Shown in pieces: positions 36,196 to 36,897 of a stretch of 36,897 bases of DNA. A program made the translations under genes and the position numbers. Source of the DNA: Gammaproteobacteria bacterium RIFCSPLOWO2_02_FULL_57_10 (GTDB taxonomy: Bacteria; Pseudomonadota; Gammaproteobacteria; Pseudomonadales; Pseudohongiellaceae). How positions within the stretch are numbered: position 1 is the stretch's first letter; every line of letters begins with the position of its first letter. The stretch spans positions 80,202-117,098 of the forward strand of contig MGYS01000009.1 in assembly GCA_001802565.1 (NCBI GenBank), read 5' to 3'. The notes under the pieces are model-generated. The model ran no database searches. It saw only the letters and a program-made list of their open reading frames with translations, and was not told where the DNA came from.

Positions 36196-36864
36196 ATGAT
36201 TGATTGGAAGACCATCGACACGGTGTTGTTCGATATGGACGGCACCGTGCTTGATCTGCACTTTGACAACTACTTCTGGGAAGACCTGGTGCCCGCCCGC
36301 TACGGCGAGCGCCACGGCCTGAGCACCGCCGAAGCCTCCGCCCTCCTGCGCAAACGCTACGAGAGCGTCAAAGGCACTCTCGACTGGTATTGTCTAGACT
36401 TCTGGTCACAGAGTCTCGCCATGGATATTCCGCGCCTGAAAGAAGACATCCGGCACAAGATCACCCTGCGTCCCCACGCTCTGGACTTCGTGCAGCAACT
36501 TCGTGCCAGCGGCAGGCAGGTCATGCTGGTGACCAATGCCCATCCCGGCAGTCTGGATCTGAAGATGCGTCACACCGGCATCGCTCCTCACTTCGATCAC
36601 ATGATCAGCTCCCATACGCTCAAGCTCGCCAAGGAAAATGCGGGCTTCTGGAGTGCGCTGCGTGAGCGTCACGACTACGACCCGCGACGCACTCTGCTCA
36701 TCGATGACAGCCTGCCCGTGTTGCGGCAGGCAGAAAAAGAAGGCATCCGGCACCTGCGCGCCATCCATCAGCCGGACAGCCAGAGAGCGCCGCTGCACCC
36801 GGAAGAGTTCGTGCAGATCGAACACTTCACGGATGTCATGTCCGGCCTGGACCCGCGCGAATGA
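36196..36864 (+). CDS. yrfG: HAD-family hydrolase, GMP/IMP nucleotidase YrfG-like
   Basis: Start ATG 36196; DTVLFDMDGTVLDLHFDNYFWEDLVPARY, VMLVTNAHPGSLDLKM, LLIDDSLPVLRQAEKEGI. Confidence 0.85.
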   Translation: MIDWKTIDTVLFDMDGTVLDLHFDNYFWEDLVPARYGERHGLSTAEASALLRKRYESVKGTLDWYCLDFWSQSLAMDIPRLKEDIRHKITLRPHALDFVQQLRASGRQVMLVTNAHPGSLDLKMRHTGIAPHFDHMISSHTLKLAKENAGFWSALRERHDYDPRRTLLIDDSLPVLRQAEKEGIRHLRAIHQPDSQRAPLHPEEFVQIEHFTDVMSGLDPRE

Positions 36865-36873
36865 ACCTGTTGT

Positions 36874-36897
36874 GCTGTGTGGGAGCGTGCCCTGCTC
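36874..36897. repeat. Partial REP-like repeat cut by the window edge
   Basis: tgtgtgggagcgtgccctgctc, similar to the first half of the unit at 3271-3293. Confidence 0.6.

Noticed and set aside
1-36897. CRISPR arrays, rRNA genes, insertion sequences, restriction or toxin-antitoxin genes
   Set aside because: No regularly spaced repeats, rRNA sequence, transposase, nuclease or TA-type proteins recognised in the sequence or ORF track.

Overview
The window is a gammaproteobacterial-type chromosomal segment. Its core genes (asmA-like, mutY, yggX, tRNA-Phe; then DUF6445, PSD1/YVTN, Sel1, esterase, cysQ-like, VOC, yrfG-like) flank a genomic island of about 25.7 kb inserted at the 3' end of tRNA-Phe (tRNA 3756-3831; imperfect 3' direct repeat at 29550-29574). 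No integrase is recognisable. The best-supported system in the island is a guanidine-I (ykkC subtype 1) riboswitch at about 4800-4945. It precedes an ABC transporter, two DUF1989 'urea-amidolyase-associated' proteins, a 'urea carboxylase' and an allophanate hydrolase, so this operon most likely assimilates guanidine rather than urea. The rest of the island contains less characterised material: (i) a lipoprotein family with an NTF2-like N-terminal half and a GNAT-like C-terminal half, present as one full copy, one N-terminal-only GC-rich copy and two decayed fragments missed by the ORF track; (ii) three secreted 'WIHG' metallo-beta-lactamase-fold paralogs, one of which has lost every metal ligand; (iii) two divergent atypical pilin-like genes; (iv) a 56-bp remnant of one pilin gene fused to the tRNA 3'-end repeat at the right island boundary; (v) a NirB-N-terminal-like flavoprotein next to a sterol-desaturase-type membrane oxygenase; (vi) a TonB receptor / HupE-UreJ / MBL cluster. 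REP-like inverted repeats were seen only outside the island. All calls come from reading the sequence and recalled family motifs; no searches were run.
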